Assembly (NCBI GenBank): GCA_038503065.1
Contig: JBCAMK010000010.1
Coordinates: 558,001-622,000 of the forward strand
Direction: 5' to 3'
Length of the DNA: 64,000 bases
Origin: Paragyromitra xinjiangensis
Lineage: Eukaryota > Ascomycota > Pezizomycetes > Pezizales > Discinaceae
Both the position numbers and the translations under genes were made by a program. Shown in pieces: positions 36,701 to 48,077 of the stretch; position 1 is the first letter of the stretch; each line of letters begins with the position of its first letter. A model generated the notes under the pieces. That model made no database searches. It was not told the DNA's origin and saw nothing but the letters and a program-made list of their open reading frames with translations.

Positions 36701-36855
36701 TACAGGGGGTGAAGGTGGAACGGCCGGGGTGTTCAGTTATGACGATTGATGATGATGATGATGATGATAATTCATTTACGTATCCATAGTTATGACGATT
36801 AAGCTACAAAAAACAGTTTTTCAGTACCCTTGTCGTTCCAACTTCACCCCCCATA
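36701..36855. mobile_element. MITE with CAGGGGGTGAAG-type inverted termini, TA-flanked
   Basis: The left arm has CAGGGGGTGAAGGTGGAACG after a TA. The right arm reads, in reverse complement, TGGGGGGTGAAGTTGGAACG after a TA. The element is 155 bases long with an internal (GAT)n run at 36744-36768 and repeated AGTTATGACGATT motifs. It has no coding capacity. TA termini suggest Tc1/mariner-type mobilisation. Confidence 0.8.
36744..36768 (+). repeat. (GAT)n microsatellite
   Basis: About seven GAT units lie inside the MITE at 36701-36855. Confidence 0.9.
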
Positions 36856-37112
36856 CGCTCGTAGAATCGAAGGGTCTAATATTTCAGGGATCATCCCTAT
36901 AACTCAAGAATTGGTGGCAATTATATACGTACTTGGAGTCAAGTAGGGCAGGGGGGTCTAACTATCCCACCCACCCAAACGAAACCCACTCAAACGAAAC
37001 CCACAAAACCCCCCAATCCCTGCAAACCAACTCCATCAAAGCTAGCTAGGACTAAGCATGTTATAGTATTAGAACCACATCCTAAAACAAAAATATCAAA
37101 AAAGAATAGTGA

Positions 37113-37212
37113 TGATAGGAGTGGGACTTGAACCCACGCTCGTTTCCGAACCAGGAATTGATGTTAAAGTAAGACCTTAACCTGGCGCCATAACCAACTC
37201 GGCCATCCTACC
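37113..37212 (-). tRNA. tRNA-Leu(AAG) with an 18-nt intron
   Basis: On the minus strand the acceptor arms GGTAGGA and TCCTATC pair, with one G-U. The D-arm is TGGCCGAGTTGG, matching the A box. The T-arm GTGGGTTCAAGTCCCAC matches the B box. The anticodon stem CCAGG/CCTGG encloses TTAAGG, so the anticodon is AAG. An 18-nt intron (37174-37157) interrupts the loop one base after the anticodon, the canonical nuclear position. The long variable arm fits a class II leucine tRNA. A run of T on the minus strand (37103-37098) would end RNA polymerase III transcription. Confidence 0.93.
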
Positions 37213-37464
37213 ATGCAAACATCATCTACAAACAAGTATATAGCCGGGGTTTTCTCCCTAGGCCAAAGTAGGAGTAAGAGTTCTCCGCCGTGAGGCATTC
37301 TAGACGTCGAGAGGCTGAATTTCTCCAGCTATTCTAGGCTATAATCGACGGAAGTAGCAAATTGAATAGGTAAATATAATAGAAGCTCACTGTAAGCCCT
37401 CAGTCCTAAATATACGTAGATTAAGCTAGCTAAATACTAATTATCTCCAAGGATACATGTATTC

Positions 37465-37513
37465 ACCCTATAAGAATACTAAAGTCCGGCCTAAGCATAT
37501 TCTTATGAAGGGT
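37465..37513. repeat. Hairpin related to the 18.8 kb MITE
   Basis: ACCCTATAAGAATA (37465-37478) and TATTCTTATGAAGGGT (37498-37513) are imperfect inverted copies. The left arm shares CACCCTATAAGAAT with the element at 18791-18951, so both may derive from one family. Confidence 0.55.
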
Positions 37514-38044
37514 TTCTCCTGTATCTAAAGCAGAGTCATCGAGCATTCTCACCCACGATATCCTTCCAATACCGCCATAAACTGGCTATCATGTCACATT
37601 GAACGGTGGGTTTAATTAAGCCTGCCCTAAAAAAAATAACTAAATCAACATCACTTCATAGCCCCCAGTTTTGCCGTGTCTCCCGTTTCAATCCCACTAG
37701 CATAACTAAAATAGGCTCCTTAACCAGGTATTATTAGGCAGAAGATTCTAGTAAAGAATATCTGAAGCTGTGGAAAGTTCTGGTATACATGCACAGTATA
37801 TCACTATACTAGACTCGATTTAAGAAAATCAATCAAGTCGTCTCTATCGCATGCCATATTTGCAACAAATATCTAGCGGTAAACAGACGAGTGACCGCCC
37901 GTGAACCTAACTCGTGACAAATCACGCACAATCTCAAGCTTTACTCAAACCCAAACCCAAGCACCACATCTACAAGAAAAAGCGACACATTTATTTTATC
38001 TCACACCCACTCCCCACCTCCTAACTACAGGCACATCAACCCCC

Positions 38045-40474
38045 CTAATCCAACTCCTGACCCTGAAACTCTCCAAACTCCGCTAACGCCTCCTCCCAAG
38101 TCCCCGTACCCTCCAGGATGCCCTTAACAACCTGGATAATTTTATCCTGCTCCCCTCTAATCTGCTTCATCCCATCCCTCTCCCTCAAGGTCACCGTCCC
38201 ATCCGCAACAGTCTGGAAATCCACCGTAATGCCGAACGGCGTGCCGAGCTCATCGTTACGGGAGTAACGCTTACCGATGGTAGCCGAGGAGTCGTCAACT
38301 CGGTTGGTAATACCGGTTTTACGGATCTTGCGTGAGAGGGCGGTGACGATCGGGTCGAATTGGGAGTTGGAGGAAAGGGGGACGATGAGGATTTTGGTTG
38401 GCGCGATCCGGGGAGGGAAGGAGAGGACGCCGCGGGATTCGGAGTCGGGGCGGGTCCAGTAGATATGTTCGATGAGGGAGTAGAAGATGCGGCCGATACC
38501 GAAGGAGGGTTCGATAACGTTAGGGGTATATTCTCTCACTGTAATGAGTTAGATGCTGTTCTTGTGAAGGGGTGGGGTAAGTCATTACCGTTTTGGGTCT
38601 TTTGTCGCTTCTCGATAACGACCTTCTCGAGCTCAACTTCTCCCAATCCCTCAACCTTGACCGACACCTTTCCACCATTCTTGAACACCTCCGCTAACTT
38701 CTCCCTCTCACCCTGAGAGAGCTTTGCAACTGCCTCCTCAACCTTCTTCGCATCTTTCTTAAATTTCGGCCCAAGCCACTTCTTATCAACATCAACATCC
38801 CACTCCTCCCACACTCTCGGCACCTCCAAGTTCTCCCTCACCAACAACGGTTGTCCCGTCTTCTGCATATGCACCGTCAAGTCGTACGCGCTCCTATCCG
38901 CACATCCAACACACTCAATCCACCCATAACTCGTCAATAGCTCCGCATCCCAACAATCAGCAGCGTAATGCGCCATCTCATTCGGCATATGCTGTCTAAA
39001 CCTAACCTTCTCCTGATCAATACCAAGCTCCTTCAAGAACAAATGGATTCTCGCCAGGAAGTATCCAAGAGTCTCGTTATCCACCATACCCTCTGCAACA
39101 GCCTCGCCGATAGTCTTTTCGACAGTAGTGGTCTTGCCCTGCTGTTGGATCCCGCGCGGCAGGAACTTGAGAGAGACGTCGTTAGCGACTTCCTGGAAGC
39201 GCGGGTGGTTCTTTTCAGCGGGGTCAACGAAGTGTTCGATTTCGGCCATGAGGAACTCTCGGACGCGGAGAAGACCGGAGCGAGGTGAAATCTCGTTACG
39301 GAAAGATTTACCGATGGAGGCGGAGGCGAATGGCATACGGAGGTTGTTGAACTCGAGGAGCTTGGCGAAGGTGAGGAATTGACCTTGCGCAGTTTCGGGG
39401 CGGAGATACCCAGGAAGATTGCTACTAGGACCGATAGAGGTCTGGAACATTAGGTTGAAAGCGACTGGGGGTTCGAGTGCTCCACCGGTAGCAGGATTGG
39501 TAATTTTGTGCTGGATAATGAGTTCGCCGAGCTCTGCGCCGTCGTAGTTGTCGATCTGTTTGCCATTGTTAGCTAGGCTGGTATGGGAATTGGTTGGGTG
39601 GAGAGTGTGGTGAAATGTGAAAACAGGATAGACGATCATTGCAGTAGCGAATGACACGTGAAGCCAATACAAATGCCAATGATCACCACAAGCCATAGCG
39701 AAACAGCAATCACAATGAGGACATATAAAACCAAACACAAACACCAATTGGTAAAGCACCAAGAAAACGAAATCACCAACTCACCCTAGCAAGAGTCTCC
39801 TCATACTCCTTCCTCACAGCCTCATCCAACTTGACCACCTTAATATCCTTAACCTTCTTCTTCCTCTTCTTCTTATCCTCATCCTCATCCTCAACAATCT
39901 TCTCACCCCTCGCCTCCTTATCCCCCTTCAGTCTCGCCTCCAACACCTCCTCAACCAAATGATCCGCCCTAAAAATCTCCCCGCTCTTAGGATCCTTACA
40001 CATCCAATCCGCAAACTTATCGACATGTCCCGAAGTCTTCAAAACATCATGAGGAGTCAACATAGTGCAATCAACCTCCAACATATCCTCTTCAAGCACA
40101 AAGTGTTTCCTCCAGGTATCAACAATCGCAGCCTGCAACGCACACCCGGGGGGACCATAATCATAGAGACCTGAGACACCGCCGTAGATCTCAAACGACG
40201 GGGTGTAGAAGAGACGACGACGGAGGAGCGTGTCGAGGGTGCCACGGTCGAGTGGAGCGCCGGTTTTCGTGGTGGCCATGATGGACGGTGTTCGCAGGGC
40301 TTTTAGGAACGCCTTATGGGATTTGTATGGAGCTGGAGGACTCTCTGCTGGAATTGATGGAGAGGAGTGGAAGCTGCGGATGAAGATGGAGGGTCGTGTG
40401 GTTGGTGAGAGTGGACGCAGGAGAGTGATGCAGACGGGGGAACGCTGCAGGAAGAAAAAGCGGGGGAGGGGCAT
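38045..40474 (-). CDS. GRS1: Glycyl-tRNA synthetase (class II, eukaryotic type)
   Basis: Exons 40474-39785, 39555-38589 and 38538-38045 join in frame into 716 residues. Class II motifs are clear: YGGVSGLYDYGPPG near the N-terminus, GYLRPETAQGQF, RNEISPRSGLLRVREF in motif 2, and VIEPSFGIGRI near motif 3, followed by an anticodon-binding domain. It charges tRNA-Gly with glycine. The first 65 residues are rich in Arg, Ser, Pro and hydrophobics and look like a mitochondrial presequence. A second in-frame ATG at residue 66 (40279, MATTKTG) would give a cytosolic form, so one gene probably serves both compartments, as in yeast GRS1. A Lys/Glu/Asp insert (EDEDEDKKKRKKK) lies near residue 205. Introns are 229 and 50 nt. 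Confidence 0.97.
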
Positions 40475-41573
40475 CTGTTGTTGTTGACTCAGAAACGAAG
40501 AGCCGCTCGCCTAAAAGTTTACCGGGACCGTCTTTGTTTGCCATCGCTCTCTACTGCTAGGGACAGACAGGGTCTGCTGGGAAATCTTTCCGCCGAACCG
40601 TTATCCGCTGCTTCTAGCCCATCGCTCTCTGCTCTATCAAATTTCTCTACACTATCGACTCTGCTGTGCATGTATGTATGTACATGTAGTCACCCACTCT
40701 CACTACCGTCCCCCCACCACATTCCGGGCCCCCACCCCCGAACCCTGTCCCCTATCTATCGGAAACTGGTGCACTACACTGTCCTCCCACACCTGAACCA
40801 ATGCACACTCATAGATGGTCACTCGAATCAATATATTCATTCCCTCCCTGCAGAAAAAGAAAAAGAAAAAGAAACCCTGCTCCCCATATTGTCGATTACC
40901 TATCACTCACACATCCTTCACCCCCCAAAAAGTTAAAATCATGGAAAAAAACATTACTCGTCATAAATAATATCGTGAAAAGAAATGTGAAGAAAAAAAT
41001 CACTCGCTTTTTCCTCCCACAGGCACCAACCAGACCGCTGGCAAACCGGAAAAGAAAAAACTCAAAATCGGAGACCCCTAATAAACAATACATGTAGCTC
41101 CTACTCCTAGAACTCGCGGCGCCGACCCAAACACCCGCCTACCTCAAAAAAGAAACAAACAAAACCACCCTGTCGAAAGAATCCTGAAAAGAAAGAAGGA
41201 AGAGAAAAAAAGAGCAAAACAAATTGCTCCTTTTTGTTTCGTCCCGTTCATTCGTTCATTCGTCAATTATCCTCAAACTTCATCCTGGCATGACAATTTG
41301 TACTGCCATGCCAAAACAAAAATTTTCAAGAAACAAAGTGGCGTAAAATGATAAAAGGAAAGAAAAAGAGAAATGGTCATAATGCACTCGCTCCAAAAAA
41401 TAAAACCAACAGAACCAAACCAACTCGCCAAACCAACCAAGCCTACCAAACATCCAACAGGACACACCGGAAAGGAAGTAAAATTAGAATACCGCAACCT
41501 AAACGAAACACCCTTCATTACACATAGAACCATGAGACAAAAATAAGGCTTAAAATAAAGGACCCCTAGAGGT
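40475..41573. other. Spacer between two minus-strand genes
   Basis: Promoter and 5' UTR of the glycyl-tRNA synthetase on the left, 3' UTR of the RhoGAP gene on the right. It contains a short (GAAAAA)n run at 40855-40873 and TACATGTA at 40681 and 41089. No coding exon is supported. Confidence 0.5.
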
Positions 41574-44500
41574 CTACAGTGCTGTACCGGGTGGAGACAT
41601 CGGTCTATCGGGGACTCTGTCGAGCGAGATAGATTCGCCCGGCCGAATAGCTTGCGGTCTTCGCCGTATCTGTCCTTGAGCTTCGGGTTCGATCGACTCC
41701 CCAGGAACAGGTGCATACAACGGGAGCTCGCTGACAGAGATAGGAATCTCCTTCCTGTAGGTTTGTTGACTCCCTCGTCTAAGCAACTGTTGGCCCACCG
41801 GCATTTGTGGCTGTTGAGGCTCTGGCATGCGTGGTTGTTGGCTCTCCGAGACTTGTGGCTGCTGAGACTGCTGAGGTCGCTGAGGTTGCTGCGGCTGCTG
41901 AGGTTGCTGCGGCTGCTGAGACTGCTGAGGTTGCTGAGGTTGCTGCGGCTGCTGAGACTGCTGAGACTGCTGAGGTTGCTGAGGTTGCTGCGGCTGCTGA
42001 GGTTGCTGGAGTTGGTGCGGCTGCTGAGACTGCTGAGGTTGCTGAGGTTGCTGAGGTTGCTGCAGCTGCCGATGTTGCTGCGGCTGCTGAAGTTGTTGTG
42101 GCTGCTGTGGCTGCTGTGGCTCTGGTATATGTTGTTGTTGACCCTCTAGCGTCTTTAGCTGCTGAGATTCCGGCTTGTCCTGCTGTTGACTCTCAGGCAT
42201 GTTCAGCGGGTGACCTTTAGGCATGCTCAGCTGTTGATTCTCAGGTTTCTGCGGCTGCTGGCTTTCGGATTCCTGTGGTTTTTGGCTCTCCGGCATAAGG
42301 GATGGTTGGAGCTCTGCCCTATGTGGGGTCTGAGTCTCCAGTTTGTTTGTTTGTTCACTCTCTGGTCTCTGTGGCTGCTGGTCCTCTAAACTAGGGGGCA
42401 ATTGAAACCCTGGCTGACGTGTCTGTCGATTCTCTAGCCCAAGAGGTGATTGAGGCTCTGGCTGGCGTGTCTGCTGAATATCATGTCTATGCAGTTGCTG
42501 ATCCACTAATGTATGTGGTAATTGGCTTTCCTGCTTAGGCGATTGCTGAGTCTCCAGCCTGTGCTTTTGGCTCTCCGATCTACGTGGCAATTGGCTTGAT
42601 GGTCTATTCAGTTGATGAATCTCTGGTTGCCGATGAGGCCTTTGGCTCTCTGGTCTAGGTTGTTGACGAGCCTCCTGTCTGCGCGGTTGCTGACCATCTA
42701 TCCTACGTGATATTTGGCTTTCGCGCTTGGGTACCTGTTGACCTTCCCGTCTTTTTGCCTGTTCCCTCTCCTCCGGGTTCGGCGGCTGCATAGGATAATC
42801 GGGATAAACCTGTCGATCCCTCCAGAAAGAATTCGATTCCCGTTCCCTCGGCAATTCTCTGGGGTGCTCATGAACCGGTGTCGGAGGAAGTATCCCAGCT
42901 GAAGGTGTTGGAGGTTGTATTCGCGGTGAACCCGGCACTGGCGGCGGCATGGGTATTTTTAATGGTTTTTCAATCTGAACTTGCATCTCCTCCCTCCTAG
43001 AAAGTGTCCGCTCATGTCCCTTCTGTTGCTGCTTTTCATGCTCCTTATGTTGCTTATCTTGCTCATGTTGATGGTTTTGTCCGTTCATTCTCTTGGACAA
43101 CCATCCAAAAGGGCCCCGCCCCCCTTCGTTGTCGCTCATGCCGGACGTTTCGCCGCTGACGCTGCGTGTCCGGTGTGGGGGGCTTTGAGATACTTTCCTT
43201 ATCCTCTCTGCGAGACTCCCAGTTGATGCGTGGCCATTGGTAAAGGTCGGGCTAGTAGGCGGGTTATCGAATCCTCGCCCGGACAACCGCCATCTCGATC
43301 GCTTCTTTTTCTCCGGGGAACTGGAGGGGTTAGTTGTATCAGAGTACTCGTGAGAGCTGCTCTGGCTGGTGACACTAGAAGTCGTCGAAGGAGTTGGAGA
43401 CATGGCTGGCATCAGGGTTGCAGACGAGGCTGCCGAGCTGGGGGTAGTTCCCTGCTGCGAGACACCAAAATAATGCAACATAGACGTGGTTGTAGGAGGC
43501 GATTGCGGAACCGATTCAAGCGATGCTCCTCCAGCTGAATGCGATGTCGGGGGAGGAGGACCAGCTGAGTGATTTGACTGAACCGACTGAACCGAGTGCG
43601 AAGTCGGGGGTGGTCCAATTGATTGAATTGATTGAATCGACTGGACCGAATGTGAAGTCAAGGGAGGTCCGTATCCATTCTGGGCCATGGTATGGTGATT
43701 AACACCCTCCGGCAATGTAGTTGTCGAAGACTCGGCTGAGTGGTTGGGAGTGATCCGTCTTTTCCTCAACTTGTTTCCAGGCCCCCGAAGCTGATCATGA
43801 GAAGTTGGTGACAACCCCGCAAACATTTGCGCAAAATTGCGCTCCCTAGTGGGAGTAGTCACAGATCGCTGCTGAGCTTGTATGCCTTCGTGATTCTTCT
43901 CTTGCAACGGAGGTCCAGTTCTTGGAGGTGTGCTCAATCGCGGCTGAGCCGGTCTCCCAGAGTTCCCAGTAGTCTCGGGTTTGGTAGATAGATGACTGGC
44001 GTTTTCACGCATTTGTCCTCCAGCGGTAGAAGGCGATCTTGCGACGGAAATCTTCTCTCCAGATGCGTTACCGCGTGGCGAGTTAGACGTCGGAGTGTGG
44101 TCCCCTCTGAAAGTTACAGGCGACGCGCCGGGTGACCGTTTCGAAGGAAGAGTGTTGCTCCTACCTAATCCGCCGCCGCTAGGGATGACTGGGCTACCAG
44201 CTGTGGACCTCCGTGACGTTACGGAAACGTTCCGTCTTAGGTTACCATGTTTCCTAACATCATCTGCACCAGCGCTAGAAGTCGACGGAGATCTGTTGAT
44301 CAAAGTCTTTGAGCGCCGTGGTGACCCTGGGCTTGTGGACGTCACCGGGATGCCCAAGTTGTCTATCGCCTCGCTCTCTGCATTTCCCCGCATCCCTAAC
44401 AAAAAGTGATCTTGGTTGGTGATAAGAAACACTAATACTTCCTGAGACAACTTGTAGGCGCCGGGTGACATGTCATGATCCGGATGATTTATCAATCCAG

Positions 44501-45381
44501 GCTGAAAGATAGCGGCCAGGTTACTCGCATTCATGAGATTCTGTTCTGATTTCGAGGCGAAAACGGCCAACAGATCCAAGATGTACAAAAGTAACTGTCG
44601 GTTCAGCGCCGGAAGCTTCCCGATGAGGTCCTGATAGGACTGGATAGCTGCATGATGGTCGAAATGTTCCGGCGCGCACTGCAGCGGTTCGCGGAATCGA
44701 GCATAGAAGTCTAAAGGAATAATCGGCTCCGGCAACTGATTGAGATACCGTCGGAAGATGTTCGCCGCATCGTGAACCGTGTAGCCAGTCCAGTCTAATC
44801 CTTTTCCGTACTTGTCTGGGGAATTGAAGATCGTTTGTAGGTCCTTTATCCTCTTCGCGGAGCCGCTTAGGCGAAAAATACCCTCGACGTTTGTAGCTAT
44901 TGGCGCGCACAACCGAATTAGAACTTTGACTCAAGAAAACACATAAAATAGATCAAGTAGGACTAACCTTTCTCTTTCAAAAACACACCACACTTCGCAA
45001 CCACAATCGGAATATAGCCATAAATAAACTGCTCCCCATTGGCGTCCGTTAAGGAGATGGCAACATTGGCGTACTTGATGCTTTTGCTCAACGGCACGCC
45101 GAATATACCCGGCGGATGGTCTATGGTAGAAGTGAGTTACAGGGTCCCCCAGGACAGGGCAGAGCTTGCAAATGAAGTCTCTATAGGGTAGATAGGTGGG
45201 TAGGTAAGGAACGGAATTCGCTGTAGGGGGGAGGTCATAGCACAGTACCCTTATCCCCACCTTCTTTCACGGCAGGCTTTTTCTTGAACTTTTCCCACCA
45301 AGTTGCCAGAGACACCTTTGCGGACGGGGGTGACCCATATTGAGCCCCCGCCGAAGCTGAAGGGGCGTCGACTGTGGTCAT
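41574..45381 (-). CDS. SAC7-type RhoGAP with long disordered Gln-rich tail
   Basis: Exons 45381-45249, 45120-44968 and 44896-41574 join in frame into 1202 residues. The RhoGAP domain spans about 50-260. It begins with FGVPLSKSIKYANVAISLTD and carries the catalytic Arg finger in EGIFRLSGSAKRI (Arg about 104). GKGLDWTGYTVHDAANIFRR and LNQLPEPIIP follow. The sequence around GYIPIVVAKCGVFLKE is typical of the SAC7/BAG7 group, which turns off Rho1 in cell-wall integrity and actin control. The remaining 940 residues are low complexity: Ser/Thr/Pro rich, then degenerate repeats around PESQ, then near-pure Gln-Pro repeats (about 1025-1115). The first exon encodes 44 residues and the introns are 128 and 71 nt. 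Family identity is very high. The exact Rho target is inferred. Confidence 0.95.
41860..42130 (-). repeat. Coding minisatellite encoding Gln-Pro repeats
   Basis: Tandem units of 9 to 12 bases (variants of CTGCTGAGGTTG on the plus strand) encode QQPQQPQQSQ-type repeats in the RhoGAP tail. Units are highly similar, so length variation between strains is likely. Confidence 0.9.
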
Positions 45382-47364
45382 TTTCGAAATCTATTGAGCC
45401 CCCCTCTCTTTCTCCTTCCTTTTCCTTGATGTTTCGCACCTAGTACGTAAACGCGCGTTGATTGGGGGATTCGGTACAGTAGGGATTCTTTGGAGTTGAG
45501 TTTTTTTTTTTTTTGTTTGTGAATTTTTAAGTTTGCCTTGATTTTTCTTATCGACCGGCCTCTCGGATGGGGAAATTTTCAAGAAGAGGGGAGAAAAAAA
45601 GATCGGTCCGCAATCGTTATAAGTATGGGAATGCGTGGTTCAAACACGGCAAACGGCGTACTTGCAGCTGAAACGGAAGAACTACTGGACACAGGAAGGT
45701 GTGGGTGGTAGCGGACAAGTTACAGGACAAGCAAAAGCAGGGCAGGCAAGATCAAGCGTGATGGGGCAAGATAGAAATCCGATGATGTCGAGCAGCAGAA
45801 TATGTACGGGACTGTAATGGAGAAAGAGGGATGCCGATCCTGTACGGTAATACTATATGTGTGGTAAGTATGTATGCTATGCAGGTGTGAAGGTAAGATA
45901 TGTATGGATGATGGACAGATATGCCGGAACGGTAGAAGCGAGAGGCAGCCACTGAGGAAGAGTCCAGTGAAGTGAAGGGGGGGAGGTAAGTAGGAGGAGA
46001 GATGATGGAATGGGATGAAGCAGAGGAGGAGGGAGGAGGGGGGGACTGGATAGATGTGAAGGAGTAACGTACCAGTACCAGAGAGTACGGAGGTACAGGG
46101 TACGGGGTGAGAGGGAGAGGTGTAAAGAATGTACGGTGGTAGAGACTTTGAGGGCTGATCAGTTCGTCTGTCCGTCAATCACTCGCTCACTCACTCGCTC
46201 TACTCTAGCTGTCTCGGTCGGAGACGGCTGGACGGCTGGACGAGACAATGGAAAGAGAGCGGTGCGGCGGAGAAACTTGCTCGGCCGGAGCTGCACTGGC
46301 GGAGGGAGGGAGGGGGGGTGGTGGGGACGGAGAGAATAAATCTCCAAATAGAGAGACGGTACGGTACAGGAAAAGGAAGGGAGGAACCGAACCGTTAAAA
46401 AAAAGAAGGCACACAACAAACAAGGGGTGGGATGCTGAAGATTCTGGGGAAGTGCACGAGAGAAAGAGAGAAAGCTGTTCGTTCGATCTTCAAGCAGACG
46501 ACTCGACCCCCAGGAAAGCAGCAGCAGCAGTAGCACGCACCACTCAGGGCTGAGCGCACGAGGAGAGGAGAAGTAACGATCCCAAGACTCGTTCTTCCTT
46601 TTTTTTTGTGGGGCTAGGCTGAGGAGGCGCACCGAGATCCTAGAGTAACCTCAACTGACACCCTGACTGGCTGGCTGGCTGTGAGGCACGGGCTCGCTGA
46701 CTGATGTGACCGACAGTTTGTGTGACAGAGTACTTAGAAGAGGGAATGGGCCCTGGCGGCGAGAATGGCTCTCTCCGATGCGCGTGGAGACGGGGAAGTC
46801 GATGATCTGGACGATCGGTGCTTAGACAGGGAAAGTCAGACGCAGCAGAAAACCTGACCGAGTGTCTGCTCTGTGGTTGGTGTTGTTGCGTGTTGTGTGC
46901 GTGCGTGCGTGCGTGCGTGCTCTTTGAGTGCTGCATCCAGGGGTTGTTCTTGCCAAGGAGGCCCGTTTCCTAATGGCTTTCTTCAATAATAGCAGCCTCG
47001 CCCAACTCGGACACGGCGCGTTTTCCGGATGTGGGAAAATTAACGGTCATTCAGTAGTCCCCTTACCCTACGAGGAGGCAAGCTCGGTTTCTAGCAAACC
47101 GCTTCCGTAAACCTGCTACGATCATTGCCTCGGGAAAAACAAAGCAGGGTAAGTGATACAAACAGCGTAATCTGATCCACGATCGTCACAATCAATTTTC
47201 CAAGGTTTCTTCCAGAACCCCAGAACAGAAAAACCCCCCCCAATATACCGCAAGGAAAAATATTCCCGGTTTTCGGTGTCTCATTCTCCCTCTCGTCGTC
47301 GCAAGAAGCTCGTCACCTCACCTACGGCTACCAAAAACCTCAATTCTTTCGCGACACGTACGCA
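45382..47364. other. 2 kb divergent promoter region
   Basis: Lies between the RhoGAP start (minus) and the TIM9 start (plus). It is G-rich in long G/A tracts on the plus strand and contains a (GTGC)n microsatellite at 46897-46920. The open frames here overlap in several phases and have no recognisable domain. Confidence 0.5.
46897..46920 (+). repeat. (GTGC)n microsatellite
   Basis: Six GTGC/GCGT units in the divergent promoter between the RhoGAP and TIM9 genes. Confidence 0.9.
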
Positions 47365-48077
47365 ATGGATTCGTGAGTATTACTTTGCCTCCCCCATCGC
47401 TCTCGCCTCCGCCGCGCTCCTGGTCATGCTATGCTATCCCTCGCTCGGGTCGCGGGATATTTCAGTTCCTCGTTAACAAACAGCCCCACCGCCACAGCCT
47501 CTCCCCCTCCGAACAACGCGAGTTCCAAAATGTCATCGAGAGACGACAGATGAAAGACTTCATGCAGGTATGTATGCCTAGCGATTTCACGATACCAGTC
47601 CAATATACAGGATACCCTACCCTTCCGTCATCGTTATAATTAGGCCTACCATCAGCGCGTGTGACCCTAGCGTTCCCATTCGGATTGAACTCCCCCAGGC
47701 CGCGCCTTGCTAACCGTCTCGTCTCGTCTCGCTATGTTTCGTTTCTTTATATAGATGTACTCGAAGCTTGTTCAAAGGTTCTTATTTCCTCCCCCAACCC
47801 TTGTTTCCAACACGACGTACCACCTGCGACGCCGCACGGGCTGTTTGTTTGTTTGTCCACCAAAATAGTATCTGACTACGGGGGGGGTACCAATCATAGA
47901 TGCTTTGATGACTGCATCAACGACTTCACCTCGAAGGCTGTTTCTACCAAAGAAGAAACCTGCATCAGCCGATGTGTCGACAAGTTCATCAAGGCCAGCG
48001 AGAGGACGGGACAGCGCTTCGCCGAGCACAACCAGGCGATGGTGCAGGGTGGTGGAGCCGGTATTGGTGGAAGGTAG
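47365..48077 (+). CDS. TIM9: Mitochondrial small TIM chaperone Tim9
   Basis: Exons 47365-47372, 47498-47567, 47755-47777 and 47900-48077 join in frame into 92 residues, the normal Tim9 size. The twin CX3C motif is present: CFDDC (35-39) and CISRC (55-59), spaced by 15 residues. The N-terminus [20 protein letters not shown] and [16 protein letters not shown] match Tim9 and not Tim10, Tim8 or Tim13. Tim9 forms a hexamer with Tim10 in the intermembrane space and carries hydrophobic precursors from the TOM pore to TIM22. The first coding exon is 8 nt and the third 23 nt, so gene finders may miss them. Introns are 125, 187 and 122 nt. Confidence 0.95.

Larger units (their letters stand above)
36037..38044. 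other. Spacer rich in small repeats, with one tRNA gene
   Basis: No protein-coding exon is supported. The region holds a small hairpin (36176-36250), a MITE (36701-36855), a tRNA-Leu gene, a MITE-related hairpin (37465-37513) and two TACATGTA copies (36516, 37454). The last 100 bases are probably 3' UTR of the glycyl-tRNA synthetase gene. Confidence 0.5.

Noticed and set aside
41652..42220. Plus-strand frames translating to long Leu/Arg and Ala/Glu/Val repeats
   Set aside because: They are the antisense of the Gln-Pro repeat of the RhoGAP gene, and tandem coding repeats stay open in all frames.
46159..46632. Minus-strand frame of 157 codons in the RhoGAP/TIM9 promoter
   Set aside because: It arises from long G/A tracts that lack stop codons on the opposite strand, and the translation is Ser/Pro/Leu low complexity.
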